Shown: positions 1 through 5,577 of the stretch, piece after piece
Numbering within the stretch: position 1 is the stretch's first letter
Layout: every line of letters starts with the position of its first letter
Assembly: GCA_947440715.1 (NCBI GenBank)
Contig: CANETI010000189.1
Coordinates: 1-5,577 of the forward strand
Direction: 5' to 3'
Length of the DNA: 5,577 nucleotides
Origin: Planctomycetota bacterium
Lineage (GTDB): Bacteria > Planctomycetota > UBA11346
The notes under the pieces: model-generated
Databases searched by the model: none
Seen by the model: only the letters and a program-made list of their open reading frames with translations
Told to the model about the DNA's origin: nothing
Position numbers and translations under genes: made by a program

Positions 1-813
1 ATCTTCTTTGACGGGAAAGGCCATCCAAATAGCACGCTTGGGATCAGAGTTGGCCACGTACAGCGTTTTTAAATCCGGCGAAAAAGCCAGGCCATTGGGT
101 CGGCTCATTTCCTTGGTCAATAAGGTGACCGTGCCATCTGGTTTCACACGATAAACACCCTGGAAATCCAGCTCTTTCGTTGGGTCGTCCATTTTACGTG
201 GCAAGCCGTACGGAGGATCCGTGAAATAAATATCACCATTCGGATGATAAACGGCATCGTTCGGACTATTGAGGCGCTTACCTTGATAACGATCCGCAAT
301 GGTAATAAATTTTGAGGCCGGTGCCGTCATCGGCGCGTCCATCCGTGCCATTTGGCGCAAGCCATGTTGGCATAATACTAAGCGTCCCTGCGCATCGACG
401 ATTAAGGCATTCGATCCTGGCTCATCCGGTGGGGAACTGTCCGGACGTGGAATTGGTCCTAACCAGCCGCTTTGCTGCAAATAAACACTGACGCCTTTAT
501 TCGCTTCCCATTTGTGCACTTTGTTGGGCGGAATATCGCTAAATAATAAATAGCCGGTTGTTCCACCGGTTTTCACCCACACCGGTCCTTCACTCCAATC
601 AAATCCTTCGGCAATTATTTCCATTTGTGCTGCTGCTGGCACTAAAGCATTTAAAGCAGGATCGAGACGTTCAATGGAACCCAAAGTATTCACGGCTTGT
701 GCTCCTGATGATGAAGGTGATGGACGAGAGGTAGACTGACAGCCACCAACCATGAAAATTCCAACGCTCAGCAGTAGCCAGGCTGATGTTGCAGATTCTC
801 TGAATGATCGCAT
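1..813 (-). CDS. SMP-30/gluconolactonase family lipoprotein, N-terminal part (C-terminus beyond window)
   Basis: The gene runs off the left edge, so 271 N-terminal residues are visible. It begins with a signal peptide: basic MRSFRE, a hydrophobic stretch from about residue 11 to 22, then a lipobox-like VGGC with the candidate lipidated Cys25. A Ser/Pro-rich linker follows (about 26-40). The rest is the start of an SMP-30/gluconolactonase six-bladed beta-propeller. The metal-binding Glu lies in WSEGPVW (Glu75). The family Asn of the motif RLNSPNDAV is Asn185, and the next metal-site Asn is in RPNGLAFSPD (Asn240). The final metal-site Asp expected in a PDG-like motif would lie outside the window. 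Family members hydrolyse sugar lactones such as gluconolactone using a divalent metal; the substrate here cannot be read from sequence. Lipidation would place it in the periplasm or at a membrane. The start at 813 is supported by the signal peptide and an AAAGGAA ribosome binding site. It could also be a non-enzymatic propeller of the same fold, but the retained metal residues argue against that. Confidence 0.9.
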   Translation of the reverse strand, partial: MRSFRESATSAWLLLSVGIFMVGGCQSTSRPSPSSSGAQAVNTLGSIERLDPALNALVPAAAQMEIIAEGFDWSEGPVWVKTGGTTGYLLFSDIPPNKVHKWEANKGVSVYLQQSGWLGPIPRPDSSPPDEPGSNALIVDAQGRLVLCQHGLRQMARMDAPMTAPASKFITIADRYQGKRLNSPNDAVYHPNGDIYFTDPPYGLPRKMDDPTKELDFQGVYRVKPDGTVTLLTKEMSRPNGLAFSPDLKTLYVANSDPKRAIWMAFPVKED

Positions 814-820
814 GCAGGAA

Positions 821-827
821 TTCCTTT
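821..827 (-). promoter_or_regulatory. Ribosome binding site of the SMP-30 lipoprotein gene
   Basis: On the minus strand the bases read AAAGGAA. The AGGA core lies 8 bases before the ATG at 813. This spacing is normal and fixes the start in agreement with the signal peptide that follows. Confidence 0.65.
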
Positions 828-941
828 CGCGGAGAGGTAGGGTTTCAGTCAAACAACACACAATACAACCATCGTTATCGTAGTTATTCGATTGTCTCGC
901 ACACACGTTTAAGGAAAAGGGCCCTAGTCATTATCCCGACC

Positions 942-971
942 ATCACGTGATTCCTTGCTGACATGCGCATG
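942..971. repeat. Two perfect 10-base palindromes with centres 20 bases apart
   Basis: Positions 942-951 read ATCACGTGAT and positions 962-971 read CATGCGCATG. Each is its own reverse complement over all 10 bases, and their centres are exactly 20 bases apart, close to two helical turns. The two sequences differ from each other, so they are not copies of a single operator. They lie just upstream of the aminopeptidase start used here. A regulator site is possible, but short palindromes also arise by chance and no known binding site is recognised. Confidence 0.35.
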
Positions 972-1019
972 CAGCGGTTCCAACGTTGCGGACGCGCCAC
1001 CACCCACACCATAGTGTCT

Positions 1020-2294
1020 ATGCAAACCACCGTCGTTCATGATTTGTGTCATTTTATCGATGCCTCGCCAAGTCCGCTGCATGCTGCGCAAACCATTCGA
1101 GATCGGCTGATCGCGGCACAATTTGTCGCCTGTGACCCCGCGCAACCGGCATGGGATTTAAAACCTGGCCGATATTTTGTTCAACAAGATGCCAGTATTA
1201 TTGCCTTCGTGATAAAATCGCGTGCCATACGACGATTTCGCCTCATTGGCGCACATACGGATTCGCCCCATTTACGACTTAAACCAAAGGCTGCTTATCA
1301 CTGCGAAGGTTGTCGCCAATTAGGCGTCGAAGTGTATGGCGGTGCGTTGCTGAATAGTTGGTTAGATCGTGACTTAGGCTTAGCTGGTGCTGTGTTTACC
1401 GCCGATGGTACTCGCCATGTGGTACGCATCCATAAACCAATTGCTCGCGTGCCACAATTAGCCATTCATTTAGACCGAAAAATAAATGACGATGGCGTTA
1501 AATTGAATGCTCAACAACATCTCGCGCCCATCTGGGGACTCGCCACGGATCGCGATCCAACGGAGGCGCTGCTTGATCTCCTGGGCAAAGCTGCGGGTGT
1601 TTCACCGCAAGCGATCATCAGCCATGATCTGTCTTTATACGATCTGACACCCAGCGCCATTGGTGGAGAGAATGATTCCTTATTATTTGCGCCGCGACTG
1701 GATAATTTAGCGTCCTGTCATGCCGGCTTGCTCGCATTACTCGCTGACAACCACGGCGATGATTCCACGGTCAACGTCTTGGCATGTTTTGATCACGAAG
1801 AAATCGGCAGCGCTAGTGCAACCGGCGCCGAAGGCCCCTTATTGGCCACCACGCTAGAACGCATCGCCATTGAATTCGGTTTGTCGCGCAGCGCCTATTT
1901 TGCCGCACTCGCGACCAGCGTGATGATCTCTGCTGATATGGCTCATGCGGTGCACCCAAATTACGCCGATCGCCATGAACCTCGCCATAAACCACAGCTT
2001 GGCCAAGGTCCCGTGCTTAAAACCAATCACAATCAACGCTACGCCACGACTGGTGCAACCGCCGCAGCCATGCGTTTAATCGCGCGCCAAGCCGATGTTC
2101 CCTTACAAGATTTCGTCGCCCGCACCGACCTCGGCTGCGGCAGCACCATTGGCCCCATCACCGCCACCGGATTAGGCATCGCCGTCGCGGATATTGGCTC
2201 TCCCATGTTATCCATGCACAGTGCGAGAGAATGCGCCGCGACGGCGGATCATGAACCGTTTGTGCGGTTCATGACGCGGTTTTTAGGCGGCTAA
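1020..2294 (+). CDS. apeB: M18 family zinc aminopeptidase (ApeB-like)
   Basis: This is a complete 424-residue metallo-aminopeptidase of family M18, close to the usual length of about 430 for the bacterial ApeB type. The family removes N-terminal residues, often acidic ones, from peptides in the cytoplasm and forms large tetrahedral oligomers. No signal peptide is seen. The dinuclear zinc site is intact: His79 in GAHTDSP, the bridging Asp228 in PRLDNL, the DHEEIGS motif with Glu260 (general base) and Glu261 (metal), Asp306 in ISADMAH, and His400 in SMHSARE. Other M18 blocks are LGVEVYGGALLNSW (101-114), HPNYADRH (312-319), NQRYAT (338-343) and GCGSTIGPITA (372-382). The reading frame is open upstream to an ATG at 963, which would add a 19-residue Arg-rich extension. 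I chose 1020 because the distance to the DASPSPLHA block then matches homologues. Neither start has a clear ribosome binding site. The gene converges on the pilus gene and is probably transcribed alone. Confidence 0.95.
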   Translation: MQTTVVHDLCHFIDASPSPLHAAQTIRDRLIAAQFVACDPAQPAWDLKPGRYFVQQDASIIAFVIKSRAIRRFRLIGAHTDSPHLRLKPKAAYHCEGCRQLGVEVYGGALLNSWLDRDLGLAGAVFTADGTRHVVRIHKPIARVPQLAIHLDRKINDDGVKLNAQQHLAPIWGLATDRDPTEALLDLLGKAAGVSPQAIISHDLSLYDLTPSAIGGENDSLLFAPRLDNLASCHAGLLALLADNHGDDSTVNVLACFDHEEIGSASATGAEGPLLATTLERIAIEFGLSRSAYFAALATSVMISADMAHAVHPNYADRHEPRHKPQLGQGPVLKTNHNQRYATTGATAAAMRLIARQADVPLQDFVARTDLGCGSTIGPITATGLGIAVADIGSPMLSMHSARECAATADHEPFVRFMTRFLGG

Positions 2295-2316
2295 TTCTGA
2301 CTCTCCGTAAATTCGT

Positions 2317-2338
2317 AAGCGTTTATTTTAGCGCTTTT
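2317..2338 (+). terminator. Weak possible terminator of the aminopeptidase gene
   Basis: A 5-base stem AAGCG (2317-2321) pairs with CGCTT (2332-2336) across a 10-base AT-rich loop, and a TTTT run covers 2335-2338. It sits 23 bases after the aminopeptidase stop and runs into the stop codon of the converging gene. The stem is short and the loop large, so it would be a weak terminator at best. On the opposite strand no T run follows the stem. Confidence 0.25.
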
Positions 2339-5270
2339 ATTGACTGACGGTTCCGAATACACGCTTTTTGTCAGTAGATTTTGGCGATGATAATGGCTGA
2401 CCGTCATTCGTGGCTAATCTCGTATCATAAGTGAATTTCAAAATCGGCTGTTTATGATAATCTTCGCCGTATATTGGAGAACGGGTGTATTTTGCCCGTC
2501 CACTTACGATGATAGATCCTTTAAATGAGAAATTTTTTCCGCTCCAATCTTCCAAAAAGCGGAAGATGTTTTGCACGCCGCCGCTACCGCCATATTCAGC
2601 ATTCTGTATATCTGTAGGAACATTATTAGTTACGATCACCGCATTAATTTTTGTTTCGCTATCGGTAATGACTTCCTCAGCATCAGTATCCCTCCATTGT
2701 TCTGATAAGGCGACCATACTATCAGCGTAAATAGATACTCCTTGAATATCATTAGTCGTGTTAAAGTTCCCCCAAATGTAACACGTATGAGCCGAATAAA
2801 TACCTATCTTTTGTCCTATATTTGCCCCTTTATCAATACGAACAGCTTTTACCGATGGGTAGACCGTCCAATCTCCTGATCCAATGACCGCATTAGTAAC
2901 TGCTCCCGTATCCACATTACCAACGATCGCAGCCGGTGCATCGGCATGTTTTCCATTAACAGGGTGATATCCATTCGGTGCCAATGGATCTAGGGCACCA
3001 GCATTATATTGGTTCGTACGTTCAAGGTAAATTTTTCCGTTAAAATATTTAGAGTATTTTGGAGAGCCGCCCTCCTGAAATTTGTCAGCATTAACAATTT
3101 GGTCTCTAAGAAATATTTTTACACGTTCCATGTTAATGGTTAGCGCATTAACCGTGCCGTTCGCTGACTGCCAATTGTCTTCCCGTTTATTGATAAATTC
3201 GTCTTCGTGCAACATCAAATCGCGAATATCAACAGCGGATGTTCCTGAATAGTTAAAGAATTCAGTGGTAATGTCTATGTTTATCCAGTTATCATTACCT
3301 AATTTAAGAAGTTCCTTGTCCTCATCAGTGTCTGCTATTCTTTCTAGTTTTTTACCGAGATAGACAACATAATTAAGTTTCATCCACTCATTATGGTCAC
3401 TGGCATTAGCCGGAGCATCGCCACCCATTCTTACACCTCGTTCTCGTATTAATAAACCAGTATTGCGATCGCTCTTATAAGCGCCAATCACCGAGCCATA
3501 ATCCTCTTGATAATGTGGCACTGGCATAGCGACATCGTATACATACCCTTTTTGTGGTATTTTTGGCATTTTCAAACAATTGGTTGCGGCCATGGGCTTT
3601 CGCAGTCTTATAGTGCCATTCATCAACTGAACTCCCATAACATCAAGTAAGCGAACAGAAGGAATTGCATCATCATAATGAGTTATTGCCGGAATTTCCG
3701 CTGTTAATAATGCTCCCGGCTTGGTTACCGGTCCATTTACCGTTTGTACTGTTGTACTAGGTTCATAGGTCGCATCTACCTTTGGCGTTTCAGCAAATTT
3801 CCGGTTACCAAGATCCACACCCGCCGTGTCTACCAAGTCGGGATTAATAGTTGCGAATGGGTAAACATCCGAGTAATAGTAGGGCGAAGAACCCCCATTT
3901 ATAGGACGACGAAACAGCAGCATATCGGCGGCGCTACCAACCGGCGTACCGACTGCACCCGTAACTTTATGGAGAGGATACCTGGAATAACCAAGGACAG
4001 CCCCATAGAAATATAACACCTCACCACGTGCAGCGCGAAGAATGGGTTCCATAAAACTTGAATTTGAATAATAAGTCATGTCTGCGCTTTTAGTTCCATT
4101 AACAACACCAACGGTAAAAGCCGTTAATTCCACATCGCTACGAGTATCGTTCGTCTTCGTGAGTTCTTTACCATTTAGCAATACTTCCCCCTCTTCCGTA
4201 CCTTCGTCGTTGGTGGTCGTCGCTGTTATTACACTGATATCCCGATCATAGGCGTCCACCTTTGATAAACGATAAATACCTTCTGTTGCTTCTATATTTA
4301 CCGCGCGATCAAGTGACGTCGATTCTGTTGCGGTTCCGCCTATGGTTATTGATCCACTGGTTGGAGCACTGAGAAACATACGATTATTCGTGCGTATTGA
4401 GCCGATATCAATATCTAACGAGCCTGTCGGATAAATTTCTAAATCCCCTGTGTTATCGTCAGACTTATAGTAAATGAGATAAAGAAAAGGATTCGTGTCC
4501 TGCAATTCAATAACACGCTGCGATTGTGCTTTGTGAAGATACCGTTGTGCCAATGGGTCTGGTTGCCCGTTCGGTAACAACGCCCATGGGGCATGGGTAA
4601 CTCCAGATTGATATCTCTCCTGTGGATTTTGCAGCGCGTAGGTCTCTACCACCATGCGAAAGTAAAAGTGCTTCGCTTCATCTGGGATTAATTTGGCTCC
4701 TGCTGCATCACGACGTTTATCTTGTAAACTCGGATCGCGCTCTGAATTTACAAAAAAATTAGTTTCTGCGTCATCCACTGGCGTTACTGTTTTGGCCATC
4801 AGCTTTACTGGTTCAATTCGCCAACGGATAGCACAACCGTTAAAATACAGTGGTTTGATGGCAGGTTTAAATTCCCTGGTGGCGTTTCCGTCCGAATCTA
4901 AGACAACATTCCCTGATGAATTCACCACCGATCTATACCCATGATCAAATCCCACCTGATCTAACTCATTCGCGAATTTACCAAACCACTTTTCTGCACC
5001 TGTTCCCAAATCAACCTGAAGACTCGATGTCGCACTGGTTGCTTTATCGATAAGATTTTTTTCAAGAATGACGATCATGCTCTCTGCCGCATTTTGGGCT
5101 CGTTGTCGATCAACGTTCAGTTTTTCCAATTTTACATCGCTGGAAACGTGCTCTGAAGATAAACCAACTAAACCCACCACCAACACCACGGTCATAAGCG
5201 TAATCAGCAGTGTATTGCCACGGCGCATGAATTGATGATGAGTAAAGACCGAACGTAGACGATTAAGCAT
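2337..5270 (-). CDS. Giant PilX-like type IV pilus/pseudopilus protein, 977 residues
   Basis: The N-terminus resembles PilX-type minor pilins. It has a basic leader of about 17 residues ending RRG, one hydrophobic helix (about 19-38) and an AQNAAES motif (58-64) matching the conserved Ala-Ala-Glu of PilX_N domains. Position +5 after a putative cut at Gly18 is Ile, not the usual Glu. Classic PilX proteins are under about 200 residues; here some 900 residues follow. Blocks I recall from large PilX-like proteins of Verrucomicrobiota and Planctomycetota are HFYFRM (201-206), LYLIYY...GDLEIYPTG (263-283), IRTNNRMFL (292-300), DEFINKRED (690-698), FNGKIYLERT (743-752), WGNFNTTN (833-840), ADSMVALSEQW (849-859), and NIFRFLEDWSGK with KGSIIV (901-922). 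Residues of about 340-685 match nothing I recognise. Only three Cys were noted (in NGCAI, TNCLK and HTCYIW). It probably acts on the outer face of the inner membrane or in the periplasm as a pilus or secretion component; its precise role is unknown. The start is supported by GAGGA just upstream, and the gene lies 19 bases after a probable pilin-like gene. Parts are AT-rich compared with the aminopeptidase gene. Confidence 0.85.
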   Translation of the reverse strand: MLNRLRSVFTHHQFMRRGNTLLITLMTVVLVVGLVGLSSEHVSSDVKLEKLNVDRQRAQNAAESMIVILEKNLIDKATSATSSLQVDLGTGAEKWFGKFANELDQVGFDHGYRSVVNSSGNVVLDSDGNATREFKPAIKPLYFNGCAIRWRIEPVKLMAKTVTPVDDAETNFFVNSERDPSLQDKRRDAAGAKLIPDEAKHFYFRMVVETYALQNPQERYQSGVTHAPWALLPNGQPDPLAQRYLHKAQSQRVIELQDTNPFLYLIYYKSDDNTGDLEIYPTGSLDIDIGSIRTNNRMFLSAPTSGSITIGGTATESTSLDRAVNIEATEGIYRLSKVDAYDRDISVITATTTNDEGTEEGEVLLNGKELTKTNDTRSDVELTAFTVGVVNGTKSADMTYYSNSSFMEPILRAARGEVLYFYGAVLGYSRYPLHKVTGAVGTPVGSAADMLLFRRPINGGSSPYYYSDVYPFATINPDLVDTAGVDLGNRKFAETPKVDATYEPSTTVQTVNGPVTKPGALLTAEIPAITHYDDAIPSVRLLDVMGVQLMNGTIRLRKPMAATNCLKMPKIPQKGYVYDVAMPVPHYQEDYGSVIGAYKSDRNTGLLIRERGVRMGGDAPANASDHNEWMKLNYVVYLGKKLERIADTDEDKELLKLGNDNWINIDITTEFFNYSGTSAVDIRDLMLHEDEFINKREDNWQSANGTVNALTINMERVKIFLRDQIVNADKFQEGGSPKYSKYFNGKIYLERTNQYNAGALDPLAPNGYHPVNGKHADAPAAIVGNVDTGAVTNAVIGSGDWTVYPSVKAVRIDKGANIGQKIGIYSAHTCYIWGNFNTTNDIQGVSIYADSMVALSEQWRDTDAEEVITDSETKINAVIVTNNVPTDIQNAEYGGSGGVQNIFRFLEDWSGKNFSFKGSIIVSGRAKYTRSPIYGEDYHKQPILKFTYDTRLATNDGQPLSSPKSTDKKRVFGTVSQ

Positions 5271-5274
5271 AGAG

Positions 5275-5279
5275 TCCTC
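5275..5279 (-). promoter_or_regulatory. Ribosome binding site of the PilX-like gene
   Basis: The minus strand reads GAGGA followed by CTCT and the ATG at 5270. It lies inside the 19-base spacer after the upstream gene's stop, which suggests that both genes are translated from one mRNA. Confidence 0.7.
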
Positions 5280-5289
5280 GTTGTTGATA

Positions 5290-5577
5290 TTATTTTATTG
5301 AACGCATGGCTATTATTGTCGAAAAACGCCGCACAGCGACTGCTTTACCTGATTGTTGCTCTGGACCACGAAGTTCCAAAAATAACCGTACCCGCTGGGT
5401 GGTTGGATCTGGTTGAATAATAAACCAATGAATATGACGTCCCAAATCACCGATAGAAGTATCGTCATGCCATGTCACGCCTACGTCGTCACTATATTTT
5501 CGCTTAAGCACGCCACGCCCAATAGAATTATTAGCGGGACTTTCTACGACATATTGGTACTGACGTAAATTTGAGAG
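5290..5577 (-). CDS. Probable pilin-like/pseudopilin protein, C-terminal 95 residues (N-terminus beyond window)
   Basis: The frame is open from the right edge to a TAA at 5290-5292, so only the C-terminal 95 residues are visible. An internal GTG at 5511 is in frame, but coding sequence continues upstream through LRQYQYVVESPANNSIGRG, so 5511 is unlikely to be the start. The visible part has alternating hydrophobic segments (HIHWFIIQ, RVRLFLELRG) and ends with RRFSTIIAMRSIK. That ending resembles the C-termini of PilW/GspJ-type minor pilins, which often close with a Phe-Ser-x-x-x-x-x-Arg pattern. The diagnostic prepilin leader would lie outside the window, so the family is inferred from this weak resemblance and from position: it sits 19 bases upstream of, and in line with, the PilX-like gene, probably in one operon. 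A hypothetical protein of another family cannot be excluded. Confidence 0.6.
   Translation of the reverse strand, partial: LSNLRQYQYVVESPANNSIGRGVLKRKYSDDVGVTWHDDTSIGDLGRHIHWFIIQPDPTTQRVRLFLELRGPEQQSGKAVAVRRFSTIIAMRSIK

Larger units (their letters stand above)
814..1019. other. Divergent intergenic spacer
   Basis: This spacer separates two divergently transcribed genes, so promoters for both should lie here. I looked for -35/-10 pairs on both strands and found only weak partial matches with poor spacing, so none is called. What does stand out is an AGGA-type ribosome binding site for the left gene and two short perfect palindromes near the right gene. No SD-like sequence stands at a usual distance before either candidate start (963 or 1020) of the right gene. 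Confidence 0.6.

Noticed and set aside
299..484. Plus-strand 61-residue frame
   Set aside because: It lies opposite the SMP-30 metal-site region, which is clearly coding on the minus strand.
892..935. Possible promoter elements: TTGTCT at 892-897 (plus) and GATAAT at 930-935 (minus)
   Set aside because: Neither has a matching partner hexamer at 16-18 bases, so no promoter is called.
924..1145. Minus-strand 73-residue open frame overlapping the aminopeptidase start
   Set aside because: It is antisense to the M18 coding sequence, shows no recognisable motif and has low-complexity Gly/Arg content. It is a shadow frame.
1813..2036. Two overlapping minus-strand open frames inside the aminopeptidase gene
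   Set aside because: They lie opposite the catalytic DHEE to HPNYADRH region of a clearly real gene and have no features of their own.
2306..2318. Short direct repeat CGTAA-ATT-CGTAA between the convergent genes
   Set aside because: Five-base units are expected by chance and no further copies are present nearby.
2485..2730. Plus-strand 81-residue frame with a hydrophobic stretch
   Set aside because: It is antisense to the conserved C-terminal blocks of the PilX-like gene; the hydrophobic run is a by-product of the opposite strand.
3744..4016. Plus-strand 90-residue frame
   Set aside because: It is antisense to the PilX-like gene, shows no motif and has no convincing ribosome binding site.
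4693..4944. Plus-strand 83-residue frame
   Set aside because: It is antisense to the PilX-like gene, with a Ser-rich composition typical of a shadow frame.

Overview
The window carries two complete protein genes and one partial gene at each end. The base composition is moderate. The organism looks like a Gram-negative bacterium. A very large PilX-like protein whose C-terminal half resembles proteins common in Verrucomicrobiota, Planctomycetota and relatives, together with a predicted SMP-30 lipoprotein, points towards the PVC group. This is an inference from family resemblance, and no rRNA or other marker is present to confirm it. No tRNA, rRNA, CRISPR array, insertion sequence or clear transfer scar was seen.

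Layout. Positions 1-813 (minus) hold the N-terminal 271 residues of a predicted lipoprotein of the SMP-30/gluconolactonase family; its C-terminus lies outside the window. A 206-base divergent spacer follows, with two perfect 10-base palindromes and no convincing sigma-70 promoter. Positions 1020-2294 (plus) hold a complete M18 zinc aminopeptidase (ApeB type) with all expected metal and catalytic residues. It converges, with a 42-base gap, on a 977-residue minus-strand gene (2337-5270) for a PilX-like type IV pilus or pseudopilus protein. Nineteen bases upstream of that gene ends another minus-strand gene (5290-5577, partial), probably a second pilin-like protein of the same operon.

How the genes fit together. 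The two right-hand genes look like the end of a pilin/pseudopilin operon transcribed leftwards, with a good ribosome binding site in the short spacer. The aminopeptidase and the SMP-30 lipoprotein are divergent single genes of general catabolism (peptide turnover and probable sugar lactone hydrolysis) and have no evident link to the pilus genes.

The most interesting item is the 977-residue PilX-like protein. It keeps the short N-terminal pilin-like segment, lacks the usual Glu at position 5, and carries some 900 residues of extracytoplasmic sequence with several blocks typical of a poorly characterised family. I do not see a clearly undescribed multi-gene system in this window.
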